Origin: a virus
IMG/VR virus record: IMGVR_UViG_3300003322_000851
Coordinates: 1 to 60,380 of that record
Strand: one strand, 5' to 3'
Length of the DNA stretch: 60,380 nt
Every line of letters begins with the position of its first letter. Positions within the stretch are counted from its first letter, which is position 1. The position numbers were made by a program, and so were the translations under genes. This document shows positions 9,901-18,185 of this stretch, piece after piece. The notes below the pieces were generated by a model, which was not told the DNA's origin, did not search any database, and was given only the letters and a program-made list of their open reading frames with translations.

Positions 9901-12688
9901 TGCCTTTCGGTTTTTGAATGAAAAACTGTACCGGCAAGGAGTGAAGGTGACGCCTGAAACGGATATGTTTAGGGCAGCTACCGTACGCCAAAATAAAGTT
10001 TCTACTGCAACTACGTTGGCAAATGAAGAATATGTGCAACCTGCATTAAATTGGATTGCAACTACTTCTAATCGTTTAGGAATGGATGCAACAAGGTTCG
10101 CTAATGAACTTAAGAATTTTTATACAGGGAAACGTGCATTAGAGATTAATGAAAGATTTGATCTGGAAAACACTAAACTTACTGAAAAGGCTCAAGTCGA
10201 GCGAGAGGCATTACTTGATAAGTATTCCAAAGGTGAACTTGGTCCAGGCGAGTATATTGAAAAATTACGTGATATTGTTGATCGATCTGGAGCAAGAATC
10301 CCAGGACAAGAGCCAATCAATGCCGCTGGCCTCTCGGATAGAGAGGCACGAAGGATGGTTAATTTGGCTAGGAAAGAAGGCATCACGGATGAGGTAATTG
10401 CCGAATTTGAGCCGCAGCGCAAAGCCATGATTGAATTTATCAATCAAAATAATCTGAAATCGAAAAAATTCTCAGATCAAGATGAGGCCAGACGCTTGGC
10501 ATTAGGCTCCAAGTGGTATGTGCCATTTAAAGGGTTTGCTGATGCGAAACCTGGCGTTGGAAATGAAGGATCACGTTTAGGCGCATTTACGGGGGAATAC
10601 TCCTTGGCAGAAGGACGTGGCGAGGGGAATGTTGCTCAAAATCCTATCTTAAGTTTGATGCAAGATGTGATCCGTTCCGCTGAAAATGTGGCAGACAATG
10701 AATTCCTTAAAGTGGCCTTTAACAATGCTATGGATTATGGCGCAAAAACTGGTGTAAAAATCAGGCGCTATGATGTCGAACAAGCTGTGCAAGACAAGAT
10801 TAAAGGCGAGAAATTGCGTAAAGCGTATAAGGATGAGAATACCATTATTTATGATGCAGGGAAGTCACGATATAGCATTACTTATCCCAAAGGGGATCCT
10901 ACGTTAGCTGCGATCAAGAACATGCGGAAGCCAATGGAATTGCCTGAATGGGCGAATACATTAGGTCGTCTCACGAACAGTTATGGGCGACTATTCGTGA
11001 AATTTAATCCAAAATTTTTGTTATATAAGGCAGTTATAAATGATATAACAGAAACATCGGGGAAAATGTTTGTTGATTTTGGCCCAAAAGGTGCGGCCAC
11101 TTATCTTGGAAAATACATTAAGAATTTAGGCCCGTTCGGTGCGCTGTCTACCTATTTCAAATCTCCATTAAAGCCTAGAAACTTATTGGAGCGTCAGCAA
11201 TATGCGCTTCAAGAAAATGCCCCGAAATTTGCCAAGCGCATTGAACAGCTTGTGAAGTACGGGGGCGATACTTCCATGAACCAGATGTATAGCGCCACAC
11301 GAAATATTTATAAATTACATGATGAGTTAAAGCGAATATCTAAACGTGGGGTAATTCCAAATACGGCACGAGCGCTGAAAGCAGGGTCAGATATTCTTGA
11401 TGCTCTTGGCGATGTTAGTAATGGGAGCAGCCGTGTGGCTGCATTAGAAGCCTATGAATCCCTCATGACAAAGAGGGATTCAAAACGTTTAGGGCGTGAC
11501 TTAACACCGCAGGAAAAAGAGAAAATCATTAGCGATGGGGCACTTTATTCGCGTAAACTTTTGGACTTCCAGCAAAAAAGCAATACTGGTGTCATTCTCA
11601 ATTTAGTAAAACCTTTTACTCGCGTTGCTATTACTAACTCAGATAGATTGCTTTCTGCTATTCGCAATCCTGATGGTTCATATAATGGCAAGAAAGCGGC
11701 ACTGATGACAACCATTGGAACGGCAATGGGTGTTCTTTACTATACGCTTCAAAGAGAGGCCGATCCTGAGAAAATTAAAAAACAAACGAATGAAACCATT
11801 GCAGAGAATTTACTGATTCCTGATCCGCTAGGGGGAGAACCATTCAAGATTCCTACTAGTTATGGGTTTGGCCCATTGTTGATGGCGCCAGGTATGATGT
11901 TGGCGCGTATTGCTTATGGCGATACGGATAAACGGGAAGGGGTAAGTTTGCTACGGGATATTTTAATGACAAACCTTACTCCTTTTACTCCTCCAAATGC
12001 AACCTATCACCAGGGCGCTCAAGAACATTTATTTGATTTGATGCAGGGGGCAGCGCCTTGGTTTATTGGTCCTGTGTTTAGTTCTTGGCGTAACAAAAAC
12101 ACATTTGGCGATGCTATAACTCCTACGTTTGAGAATAAGAATAAATTCAAGAGTGATTCAGGTTTGGCAAGTACACCTGACCAATGGAAATGGGCAGCCA
12201 ATACTTTACGTGAATTGACAGGAATGGACGTATACCCTGAGAGTTTGCGCTATATTAGTGCAGAATATGGCGGAGCGCCAATGAATGAAGTAATTCGCAT
12301 GATGTCTATCAAAGATAAGTCGAATAAAGGACAAGATATTGAGGCAAAAAATTTGCCATTTCTACCATCAGTCAGATCGCGTGATGCAGAATATTACCCA
12401 TCTCGTCGGTTAGGGGAAATCAGGACTGATCTTGAGGACTACAAGAAACAAGTGGATTACGATAACAAACAAAGCAAATATCCGGTCGATATATCGAAGT
12501 TGGATAATTCTAAACTGAACTTGTTGAAACAGATTAATTCCATGCAAAGAAAGAATAGTGATGAAAGGAATGCTGTGCTGAATAGCAAGCTGCCTAATAA
12601 AGTGAAGGCAGAAAAACTTGACTCACTACGCGCCAAGTTCAACAAAGATGCTAATTCGGTTATTGAGAGAGCAAATAGGTTAAGGTGA
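6959..12688 (+). CDS. Giant polyvalent internal virion protein, 1909 aa
   Basis: The longest gene here. It is organised as a Pro/Gln-rich N-terminus, a helical Ala/Gly-rich part with hydrophobic segments (about 300-325 and 370-400), an acidic Pro/Glu/Ala-rich linker (about 475-720), and a metallopeptidase-like segment around residue 793 (LVHEVGVHYG, spacing HExxxH). Long helical regions follow, and the C-terminal third (about 1400-1650) resembles large polyvalent-protein domain 38 (GSSRVAALEAYESL, then NLVKPFTRVAITNSDRLL). Such proteins are carried in the capsid and enter the host with the DNA. It ends the plus-strand late operon and overlaps by 9 bases the converging lipoprotein gene. The domain calls are from memory of motifs; the HExxxH spacing differs from the canonical HExxH, so peptidase activity is doubtful. 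Confidence 0.7.
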   Translation: MPLNPDGTYTAGMPSTYDLIGGAPPQAQTSTKGMDTLRALSRPQRQAKPQQPALPVQPFVEYVQSRARQDKIPSLANADDDTFLNYAKDYAEKVAPGALASRGVKINPYVVNTLYEHYRNKTHAELPQLRDYFRKQEEQLNQGPPKELAGSPPGITAADWRNRLVGRAVKGVGETLSGVARSGASPAPIGNDMVENYVKNLGPIDRLQYLAGKGLYGLFGKEKAFEDQTKLAAGLSAIGSGIANRSAEAIKENVTEPGKALAQRVSPEFEQATGRPLTGEGGLTAANLSELIAGGTAEFAPQLGAAIATRGASLIPGGAVQQGEAARNVELERIQAMPENELLSLPLAKELLSQGIPKEQLRNAIAQKSSEAAATTGGIVGAVMGAVPGLGFMRGAAGNILQRGIRNAATQLPTNALLGSLGQAASTATTNMVTGEGRDITEGTLEAGLQGAAQTLPFLAGRAHPRGVDVLRKDSRNSASVAPAEAQNLTRAQEPTATPPETQAPPQQAVPRESVQDTTAPVNNSAITDPQVAEAVRLGLEESPIPPKERLLTDPSSAQRSLANYLNEAESLLVDRYDYTPEQFAQTKPALEAEWMRLAELKPEDLVPKTASEKAVEEPTVKQAPPEEVSPDDLPDFSTTPPVREQLTKIVDEATQSDTAPRAVAEEAVTPKAVVEESLSTAQETKPVNPLKKKSEETAQEVNEATYNAGRDVSVEPTGKTVADARGALTKAIGEKTVSALENAGVLKIVQGLKDIPEAYQKEGISGVYTPEGQAYLIADHITPGAEWRTLVHEVGVHYGMRAMLPEKLYGQIENYITDQLQKNTPEAREIASAWQSAKKAGTNPAVQVNETIAHMVQSKLAQSPASIWKRAATAIRSFLFDKIGKYLPSSLARKIINNDVITNLAKSATGRAAELRTKEPQATGFNEPAYNAVPENINETTAERVAELTDLKEKPRVSKDDLNELTTTQRYSQSYFNDLNAFRFLNEKLYRQGVKVTPETDMFRAATVRQNKVSTATTLANEEYVQPALNWIATTSNRLGMDATRFANELKNFYTGKRALEINERFDLENTKLTEKAQVEREALLDKYSKGELGPGEYIEKLRDIVDRSGARIPGQEPINAAGLSDREARRMVNLARKEGITDEVIAEFEPQRKAMIEFINQNNLKSKKFSDQDEARRLALGSKWYVPFKGFADAKPGVGNEGSRLGAFTGEYSLAEGRGEGNVAQNPILSLMQDVIRSAENVADNEFLKVAFNNAMDYGAKTGVKIRRYDVEQAVQDKIKGEKLRKAYKDENTIIYDAGKSRYSITYPKGDPTLAAIKNMRKPMELPEWANTLGRLTNSYGRLFVKFNPKFLLYKAVINDITETSGKMFVDFGPKGAATYLGKYIKNLGPFGALSTYFKSPLKPRNLLERQQYALQENAPKFAKRIEQLVKYGGDTSMNQMYSATRNIYKLHDELKRISKRGVIPNTARALKAGSDILDALGDVSNGSSRVAALEAYESLMTKRDSKRLGRDLTPQEKEKIISDGALYSRKLLDFQQKSNTGVILNLVKPFTRVAITNSDRLLSAIRNPDGSYNGKKAALMTTIGTAMGVLYYTLQREADPEKIKKQTNETIAENLLIPDPLGGEPFKIPTSYGFGPLLMAPGMMLARIAYGDTDKREGVSLLRDILMTNLTPFTPPNATYHQGAQEHLFDLMQGAAPWFIGPVFSSWRNKNTFGDAITPTFENKNKFKSDSGLASTPDQWKWAANTLRELTGMDVYPESLRYISAEYGGAPMNEVIRMMSIKDKSNKGQDIEAKNLPFLPSVRSRDAEYYPSRRLGEIRTDLEDYKKQVDYDNKQSKYPVDISKLDNSKLNLLKQINSMQRKNSDERNAVLNSKLPNKVKAEKLDSLRAKFNKDANSVIERANRLR

Positions 12689-13420
12689 TTGTGAGCAATC
12701 CGAGATCTGACATCCACTGCTTTGATGGTCATCATATGGCCCAGGGGATGTGTAACGATCTTGATCGCCTAAGTGAATGATTCCACTATTGTCTGTACGG
12801 TCACGTCCTATTTGATCGCCGCCAATTTGCGTTCCATTCACTTGATCGCGGCCCACTGAATCGCCAATATGCTGACTGCCAGATATGAGGTCTCGACCGA
12901 CACTGGTGGTGTCACCAATATGTCCAGAAACAATAGTGGCTTGGCCGCTCACGTAGTCACCGCCAACATTCACATTCGGCTGCGAGTTAATTGCCGTAGC
13001 CGACATGCCGGTGACTGCATTGCTCAACACGTGGTCCAGGTAGCGATACTGTGCCATGCTTACTTTTGCCGATGTATCGGACTGATGCCAGCTTACAGCG
13101 GCATTGGCTAGTGGCGCGATATTCCCAACTAAGCCTAAAGCCAATTGTTGCGCGAAGGATTGTTGCGGGCGGTATTGTTCTACGGGCTGCGATTTACTAC
13201 CTGCTGCGTGCGATAGAGCCGCCATTGCAGCGACGTTCTCTACACAGCGAGCATCACCACGACAGGCATCTCCAAGAGATGCAATTCCAGTGAAGCGGGA
13301 TTGCTCCATGAGATTAGATTCTTTGACTGCATTAATATATGCAATGTAGTTTTCATCAGATTTACGTGTAGTTGCACATGCTGCTAAAGCCATAGTTAGA
13401 AAAACAACAATGATTTTCAT
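12680..13420 (-). CDS. Phage lipoprotein with VGRD/IGD repeats, 246 aa
   Basis: The N-terminus is a lipoprotein signal peptide with lipobox LAAC and Cys15 as the acylation site, so the mature protein should sit in a membrane, probably facing the periplasm. After a helical middle part (residues 20-150) comes a short-repeat region (about 155-225) with SVGRDLISG, HIGDSVGRDQ and GGDQIGRD units spaced by 6-10 residues, a pattern of a small beta-solenoid. It lies last in the minus-strand unit, downstream of the zinc-ribbon gene and endolysin, and converges with the late operon. A surface change made by the lysogen or a role in lysis are both possible; I do not recognise a named family. Confidence 0.6.
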   Translation of the reverse strand: MKIIVVFLTMALAACATTRKSDENYIAYINAVKESNLMEQSRFTGIASLGDACRGDARCVENVAAMAALSHAAGSKSQPVEQYRPQQSFAQQLALGLVGNIAPLANAAVSWHQSDTSAKVSMAQYRYLDHVLSNAVTGMSATAINSQPNVNVGGDYVSGQATIVSGHIGDTTSVGRDLISGSQHIGDSVGRDQVNGTQIGGDQIGRDRTDNSGIIHLGDQDRYTSPGPYDDHQSSGCQISDCSQSP

Positions 13421-13797
13421 TTAGCTAACTCCTTATCATTCGTAATCCCCATAATTACCGCATTTAAGAATTTTGTATTCCCGCAAGTATTGCAAATAAT
13501 CTGTAGTTGTGGATAGGATGGGCCGCCAATTACAAATGCACGACCAACAAATGGCATTGACATAACCAAGCCTTCTGCTAATGTCCATTGATTGGAACCA
13601 CATATCTCGCACTCTTTATTCTTTGTCCATTTTTGAGTGAGCCAATCACTGGCATTTTTCTTTTTCTCATCATCAAAAAAAGGTTTTTGCTCCTGAGCAA
13701 CGATTGTATTATTTTCTTTTTCTATAAGATCATTAGAGTTAGGAGCTTTTCTTTTATAAAAGATTTTAATAAAAAATTCTAAGAATTTACTTTTCAT
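13417..13797 (-). CDS. Zinc-ribbon protein, 126 aa
   Basis: A basic N-terminal segment is followed by a zinc ribbon built from CEICGSNQW (about residue 73) and CNTCGNTKFLNAV (about residue 105), with the hydrophobic loop and GGPSYPQ seen in small bacterial zinc-ribbon proteins of unknown role. The start has a good Shine-Dalgarno (AGGAG). It overlaps the lipoprotein gene start by four bases and follows the endolysin after three bases, so the three probably share one transcript. Confidence 0.6.
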   Translation of the reverse strand: MKSKFLEFFIKIFYKRKAPNSNDLIEKENNTIVAQEQKPFFDDEKKKNASDWLTQKWTKNKECEICGSNQWTLAEGLVMSMPFVGRAFVIGGPSYPQLQIICNTCGNTKFLNAVIMGITNDKELAK

Positions 13798-13800
13798 TTT

Positions 13801-14250
13801 TTACTCCTTATTCCATAACTCTGACTCTGCTTTTCTGCGTGCCACCATCCCAGGCAAAACTTTTAAAGGGCCGCCTCCTTTATTCCAGCGTTTTAACTGT
13901 TCAGGAACTAAGCTGTAATGCCCTCCATTCAACACTTTTATCAATGTAGATTTAGCGAATTGGGCTTCACCAACGTTGAATACAAAAGAAACTAGTGCAT
14001 CAAACTGGTTTTGCTTCATAGGCACTTTAACCAGCCTGTTGATAGCTTCCTCAAACTTCGCCATATCTAAACGTAAAAACTCTTCTGCCTTAGCCTCAGT
14101 TATTTCCATTTCTGGGGAAACATCATCTCCGGTATGCCCCCAACCTATGGTCAAAACATTGGAAGGACAAAGGTAAGTCTTGAGTCTAAGCCCTTCAAAT
14201 TGCTTAATTAGTTCAACTGCGTTTTCGCTAGCCTTCATGTTTTGATTCAT
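13801..14250 (-). CDS. Endolysin, GH24 (T4/P22-type) lysozyme
   Basis: A 149-residue muramidase that would cut the host peptidoglycan at lysis. The N-terminus carries the family motif FEGLRLKTYLCPSNVLTIGW, with catalytic Glu19, Cys28 in the position of the T4 Asp20, and Thr34 at the right spacing; Cys in place of Asp is usual in the P22/P1-type branch. There is no obvious signal peptide or N-terminal anchor, so it needs a holin. The start ATG overlaps the TGA of the DUF927 gene (ATGA). It is on the minus strand, far from the probable holin (43647) and spanins (49917), which is unusual. Confidence 0.9.
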   Translation of the reverse strand: MNQNMKASENAVELIKQFEGLRLKTYLCPSNVLTIGWGHTGDDVSPEMEITEAKAEEFLRLDMAKFEEAINRLVKVPMKQNQFDALVSFVFNVGEAQFAKSTLIKVLNGGHYSLVPEQLKRWNKGGGPLKVLPGMVARRKAESELWNKE

Positions 14251-16076
14251 ACAATGTCATGTAGTAGTAGGTCATGCCTTTTTAAATCAATTTCCCATGC
14301 TTTTACACTGGCAGTGTGATAAGGCGTATTCCTCCCAAGGCATACCACAGCGCAGGAACTCGTAATAATATTTTTAGATAAAAGGTTTTTTGATAACCAA
14401 GAAAAGTTTATATTATTTTTTTTACAAAAATCTCTTACTGAATTAGTTGATATGTAACATATACTTGGTATATTGTCAACAATTTCCATTCTTACTGTTA
14501 TGCCATTTTGGTAATTATTTTCATTATGGTTATTGTAAATACCATTGATCGTGTAGATGGTTTTATCTACATTACTAGATAAATAATCTGATAATATTGA
14601 AGCTGAATCCCCGTCCGAAATGGCGGTGGCGTCTCTCGCCAACCCCATTTGATGAATACCAAAGCCAATGATATTTTCTACATCATAGTTATGTAGCCCT
14701 AATGCCTTTGATATAGTGGACCCAACGTCAACACAACCAAGGATGGTGTACCAAAACCTTTCTGATGTTTGTAAGGTTTTTGAAAGAAAGTTTATTTTTT
14801 TTAAAAGTTCTTTTTCTATCTTAGTTATGTTTTCTAGGACATGCTTTATGTATATCCTTCCAGCAATACCATAATTAAACTCCGATGTATGACTAGCTTC
14901 GTCAATTATCTCCCTGTAAGCAGGATTTGATTTTGTCGCAGAAATTTCAAATATTCTGTAAGCATGAGCGTTGTTTCCATTTCTCGCCATACCTAACTTT
15001 TCGTACATGCTGATATTACTATTGCCACAAATTAACGTTTTCCATTTCGTGTTATTGACTCTGGTTTCTCCTCCTATGGAGGCTCTGTTTTTTCCTCTGC
15101 CCTCCGTAACGTTGTAAGATAACTCAACAAGTTTCTCAGAGCTAATGGTAGTCATCTCATCAAACGTTACAGGAATGCTTTGCAAAGCACCTAACGTGTT
15201 ATTAATTGGGATGTCATTATCCACAGCACGCAAGTGTTTGTTTGTTGGTTTTCCCCAAACACTAGACATAAGTGCAAGTGCCGTACTTTTCCCGCATCCG
15301 CTCTCCCCAACCATGTTGTAGATCAATCCGTTATGCGGGGTTAACGCGATAAGAGGCGCAGCAAAGGCCAGCATTAACGTGAACTGGAACGGCATAGAAT
15401 TTTCTATGTTCTCATAAACCGAAAAGGATTTTTTCCATGCGCCCAAATCTCCCTTTTTTGCGAGGGAATCTTTCAGATGTTGCAGAGAGGAACATAATGT
15501 GGATTCGCGCTCTTTCCCGTCTGCGCTAAAGACCTTATCCGAAAAAACGAATCTTGCATTTTTGGTATCAAGATCGCGCCAACCGAATTGGGAAAATTCT
15601 GCCTCGGCTGGCATTTTTTTTTGTAGAAATCTTACATAGTCTATTATGTATTCAATGAATGGCGACACAGAGGATGGGTGTAATAAAATCCCATGAGAAG
15701 CAACAAAGCATGAAAACTTCTTTTTGTTCAATAGGTCTGCTGATGGACATCGAATAAGTTTTTTACCATCAACCGGCAATTCCACGAGTAGCTCAATGCT
15801 TTCTTCTTTTGTTTCATCGTCAATAAGTCTTCTCGTGGGGAAGACGGTATTTTCGTAGATCATGAAAACATGATCGCCATTCGGGTTTTTTATTTTTTTA
15901 AATACGCCACCTTGTTTCCCTAGGAAATAGGGGAAAGGAGGTAAAGCATAGGACTTGGTTGAATAGGATGTTTGCCCATTTTCATCAGTCACTTTGACTG
16001 ACATTCTTATTCTGTCATTGATAGGGGAGATATTTTTTAATGCGTTGTCCATGATCTTTGTTCTGGCAAAGGTCAC
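14247..16076 (-). CDS. DUF927-family ATPase/helicase-like protein, 609 aa
   Basis: The central part has a Walker A loop GESGCGKS (residues 257-264), a Walker B-like VTFDEM, and the 'EGRGKNRAS' and 'WKTLICGNSN' blocks typical of DUF927 proteins, which are related to replicative helicases of phages and plasmids. Residues 1-200 form a beta-rich N-terminal domain with FPYFLGKQGGVFK; the last 120 residues resemble a winged-helix or primase-associated tail. It may help genome replication or a plasmid-like state, but lies in the attP region rather than beside the replication genes. The start is GTG 16076 (GTGA overlap with the upstream gene) or ATG 16052, with neither preceded by a strong Shine-Dalgarno. 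Confidence 0.75.
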   Translation of the reverse strand: MTFARTKIMDNALKNISPINDRIRMSVKVTDENGQTSYSTKSYALPPFPYFLGKQGGVFKKIKNPNGDHVFMIYENTVFPTRRLIDDETKEESIELLVELPVDGKKLIRCPSADLLNKKKFSCFVASHGILLHPSSVSPFIEYIIDYVRFLQKKMPAEAEFSQFGWRDLDTKNARFVFSDKVFSADGKERESTLCSSLQHLKDSLAKKGDLGAWKKSFSVYENIENSMPFQFTLMLAFAAPLIALTPHNGLIYNMVGESGCGKSTALALMSSVWGKPTNKHLRAVDNDIPINNTLGALQSIPVTFDEMTTISSEKLVELSYNVTEGRGKNRASIGGETRVNNTKWKTLICGNSNISMYEKLGMARNGNNAHAYRIFEISATKSNPAYREIIDEASHTSEFNYGIAGRIYIKHVLENITKIEKELLKKINFLSKTLQTSERFWYTILGCVDVGSTISKALGLHNYDVENIIGFGIHQMGLARDATAISDGDSASILSDYLSSNVDKTIYTINGIYNNHNENNYQNGITVRMEIVDNIPSICYISTNSVRDFCKKNNINFSWLSKNLLSKNIITSSCAVVCLGRNTPYHTASVKAWEIDLKRHDLLLHDIV

Positions 16077-16339
16077 TCAACTTGATGAGAGAAAATAGAT
16101 AACATATTATACAATTTATCGTTGTATGATTCAATTGTGTTGACTGTCGCCTTGGCTGAATCAATGATGGATTGAATCTTGTCGCGGTTGTATTCAATAT
16201 TTTGAAGTCGGCGTACTTCATTTGCCAGCACAACGCCAACAGCGTGCCAGTCCTTTTGCCCGTCAAAAGGGGGTGCATTCTTAGTCCACTTGGTGACCAA
16301 TTCCAAAGCCATTTTTACGGTCAATTGTTCTCGTGCCAT
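16073..16339 (-). CDS. Small protein between DUF551 and DUF927 genes
   Basis: An 88-residue helical protein from ATG 16339; a longer form from ATG 16381 would run through the end of the upstream gene and is less likely. It has a plausible coiled region near the C-terminus (about residues 35-75). The stop overlaps the GTG of the DUF927 gene, suggesting translational coupling and perhaps a joint function. I do not recognise the family. Confidence 0.55.
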   Translation of the reverse strand: MAREQLTVKMALELVTKWTKNAPPFDGQKDWHAVGVVLANEVRRLQNIEYNRDKIQSIIDSAKATVNTIESYNDKLYNMLSIFSHQVE

Positions 16340-16340
16340 G

Positions 16341-16547
16341 TTATATCGGGTTCTCTGGCAATGGCATCCAGTGACTAACATTTAAGTCCTCTCTAGGCTC
16401 CTCTTCTGGCCAAAACGCCCATATGCTATCCTCAACTAATATCATAATTTCTACCTGCCCGTGAGTTTTAAAATTATCTGAACTCCAAAAAGCTAATACT
16501 CTATCTCCTTCTTGAGGAAGGCGTTCGTCAACGCTTACCCACTTCAT
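16341..16547 (-). CDS. DUF551-family small protein
   Basis: A 68-residue protein starting MKWVSVDERLPQEGDRVLAF and ending VSHWMPLPENP, the two hallmark blocks of DUF551, a common phage-borne family of unknown role. ATG 16547 is chosen because AGGAG lies 7 bases upstream. It is the first gene of a short minus-strand unit that begins on the far side of attP from the integrase. Confidence 0.8.
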   Translation of the reverse strand: MKWVSVDERLPQEGDRVLAFWSSDNFKTHGQVEIMILVEDSIWAFWPEEEPREDLNVSHWMPLPENPI

Positions 16548-16580
16548 ATTTTTACTCCTCTTTTTTGTGCCTTTATACAA

Positions 16581-16601
16581 CTGCTACGCAACTGCTACGC
16601 A
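16581..16601 (+). repeat. Integrase arm-type site pair (left)
   Basis: Two direct copies of CTGCTACGCA at 16581-16590 and 16592-16601, with an 11-base period. The same pair recurs on the other side of the tRNA-like attP core at 16775-16795. Paired direct repeats one helical turn apart flanking the core are what arm-binding sites of a lambda-type integrase look like. Function is inferred. Confidence 0.65.
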
Positions 16602-16683
16602 ATGAAATAAAACTAGATTGATTATACTTGATCTTAACAAAATTTAACTTTACTTATGTAATTGAATTTGCTAAATTCATCTG

Positions 16684-16730
<47 letters not shown>

Positions 16731-16774
16731 AGTTTCCTAATAAATCATACACATATATTTTCACCACAAATAGA

Positions 16775-16795
16775 CTGCTACGCAGTTGCTACGCA
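16775..16795 (+). repeat. Integrase arm-type site pair (right)
   Basis: CTGCTACGCA at 16775-16784 and TTGCTACGCA at 16786-16795, again 11 bases apart, mirroring the left pair by position and in the same orientation. The second copy overlaps the last codons of the integrase gene. Confidence 0.65.
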
Positions 16796-17853
16796 CGTAA
16801 CGGTAATCTTCTCATGTACTCGTCAACAAACTTTGCTGTTTCCGACAAATAGTTTGGAGAAAATTTAGCATATCGTTCACTGGTCCCAGGTCGCTTATGC
16901 CCTAACCATCCTTCAATTTCCCACGGTGGGCATCCGTTCCCTCTTGCTTCCGTAGCAAGAGTATGGCGAATGAGATAGGGGATCACCCCATCATCTAGTC
17001 CAGCACGTTTTCTGAGACGCCTCCACGCTGTCTTAATGCTTGCCACCCCTTTATTTTGCCAAGTCACTATCCTTCCTTGCGGGACGTCCTCAACTACATG
17101 CAGTGCCGCATCTACCATTGGAATTGTGGGGCGGTATTTTTTATTCTGTGGTCTGCCATGAGGATTTAAGTCAATAAGTCTACGTTGCGTATCACATCGA
17201 TCACGATCAAGCTCAAGGATAGCTTCCGGCCGCGCCCAAGTTGCAATAGCAAGAATCACAAATCGATAAAGATGATCCTCTGACTTTGAATTGTCAACAA
17301 TTGAAACTAATTCTTCATGGGTTAACGTCCTTCCCCTTGCCGATCCTTCGGCAGGTAGGATGATGTTAGGAACTGAGGCAATCATTTCCTCCTTCCATGC
17401 CCACCGTAGTGCAGCTTTTAATACCCCCATAATCCTTCGCACGTACCCGGTGCCATATCCTTGCTCAAAAAGGTGAGAAATCAATTCTCTTTGTTTTGTT
17501 GGGCTGAGTTCAGATAACATCAATTTCCCACTATGCGCTATGACCTTTGAGCAAGATATTCTTATTTGTGTTTCGCTTTTTAAGCCTTTAGCATAAGACT
17601 GATAATACCTTAGAAGCAGGGTGGACAATGTTACTGATTCTGGTGGGAGTTTTACTAAAGTTCTGTTTTCCGCCCACCAAACGATTAGCTTTTCGTACGC
17701 TGGTTCAAAATCTGGAGTGCCAAGGCTTGCTCTGAGCGTTTGACGGCTTCCGTGATCGAACCAAGTTCGATGCCAATTGCTTGATCCTGGCCGTTTGCTG
17801 AGCCAATATTTTTTGTCTGGAGTGAGTCCGATTCTTTCGCTGGAATTCGACAT
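16789..17853 (-). CDS. int: Tyrosine integrase
   Basis: A 354-residue site-specific recombinase for integration and excision at attP. It has an arm-binding-like N-terminus (KYWLSKRPGSSNWHRTWFD), a SAM-like core-binding domain (about 70-165), and a catalytic domain with Arg208 (WARPEA), Arg296-His297 (YLIRHTLAT), His319 (WLGHKRP) and nucleophile Tyr328 (TSERYAKF). The first His of the usual HxxR motif is Tyr293 here, a change seen in other phage integrases. The gene stops next to attP and its stop overlaps an arm-type repeat. Its first 169 bases overlap the excisionase-like gene in another frame. Confidence 0.92.
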   Translation of the reverse strand: MSNSSERIGLTPDKKYWLSKRPGSSNWHRTWFDHGSRQTLRASLGTPDFEPAYEKLIVWWAENRTLVKLPPESVTLSTLLLRYYQSYAKGLKSETQIRISCSKVIAHSGKLMLSELSPTKQRELISHLFEQGYGTGYVRRIMGVLKAALRWAWKEEMIASVPNIILPAEGSARGRTLTHEELVSIVDNSKSEDHLYRFVILAIATWARPEAILELDRDRCDTQRRLIDLNPHGRPQNKKYRPTIPMVDAALHVVEDVPQGRIVTWQNKGVASIKTAWRRLRKRAGLDDGVIPYLIRHTLATEARGNGCPPWEIEGWLGHKRPGTSERYAKFSPNYLSETAKFVDEYMRRLPLRA

Positions 17854-18008
17854 AACTCATAAATCTTTTTAAGGTCGGATTCAGAATATAACGGTTTTCT
17901 CCCAATGATGGCGTGCGGCGCTTTGCCTTTTCTCCGCATTGTGGCTAAAGTGTTTACCGTTACCTTTAATCGTTCTGCCGCTTCATGCTCAGTAAATATG
18001 GTTTCCAT
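17685..18008 (-). CDS. Excisionase-like MerR/HTH_17 DNA-binding protein
   Basis: The N-terminal 60 residues form a MerR-type winged helix-turn-helix (FTEHEAAERLKVTVNTLATM, followed by a GRKPLYSESDLKKIY wing), the usual form of small phage excisionases. The 107-residue product is longer than most because its C-terminal 56 residues are read through the start of the integrase gene in another frame. Position upstream of int fits a Xis that sets recombination direction; a regulator of int is the alternative. A plausible Shine-Dalgarno (AAGGGG) precedes the ATG. Confidence 0.75.
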   Translation of the reverse strand: METIFTEHEAAERLKVTVNTLATMRRKGKAPHAIIGRKPLYSESDLKKIYELCRIPAKESDSLQTKNIGSANGQDQAIGIELGSITEAVKRSEQALALQILNQRTKS

Positions 18009-18138
18009 AATATCCCCTTATTTCTAATAATTGGCGGAAGTGGCGGAATTGCACCGCTATGGATCTCATGTTTTTGCTAGCCTGGCAATATTGTCCATAC
18101 CGCGTACCAGTACCGTGCGTGTCCCTATACCACGCCGC

Positions 18139-18162
18139 ACTTCCGTAAACTGTTAAAATCCC
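18139..18162 (+). repeat. Copy 1 of the ACTTCCGTAAACT repeat
   Basis: ACTTCCGTAAACT followed by TGTTAAAATCC. The same 13 bases recur at 18508-18520, followed by a very similar TGTTAA...AAAATCC tail. Each copy lies upstream of a small DNA-binding gene (excisionase-like and winged-helix), so a shared regulator site is likely. Confidence 0.5.
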
Positions 18163-18185
18163 CGACATCGGAATTCCGACATCGG
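18162..18185. promoter_or_regulatory. Tandem operator-like palindromes
   Basis: Two identical CCGACATCGG decamers (18162-18171 and 18176-18185) separated by AATT. Each has CCGA/TCGG arms around CA. They lie in the non-coding segment upstream of the excisionase/integrase pair, adjacent to the ACTTCCGTAAACT repeat. Binding by a repressor that controls xis-int is inferred. Confidence 0.5.
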
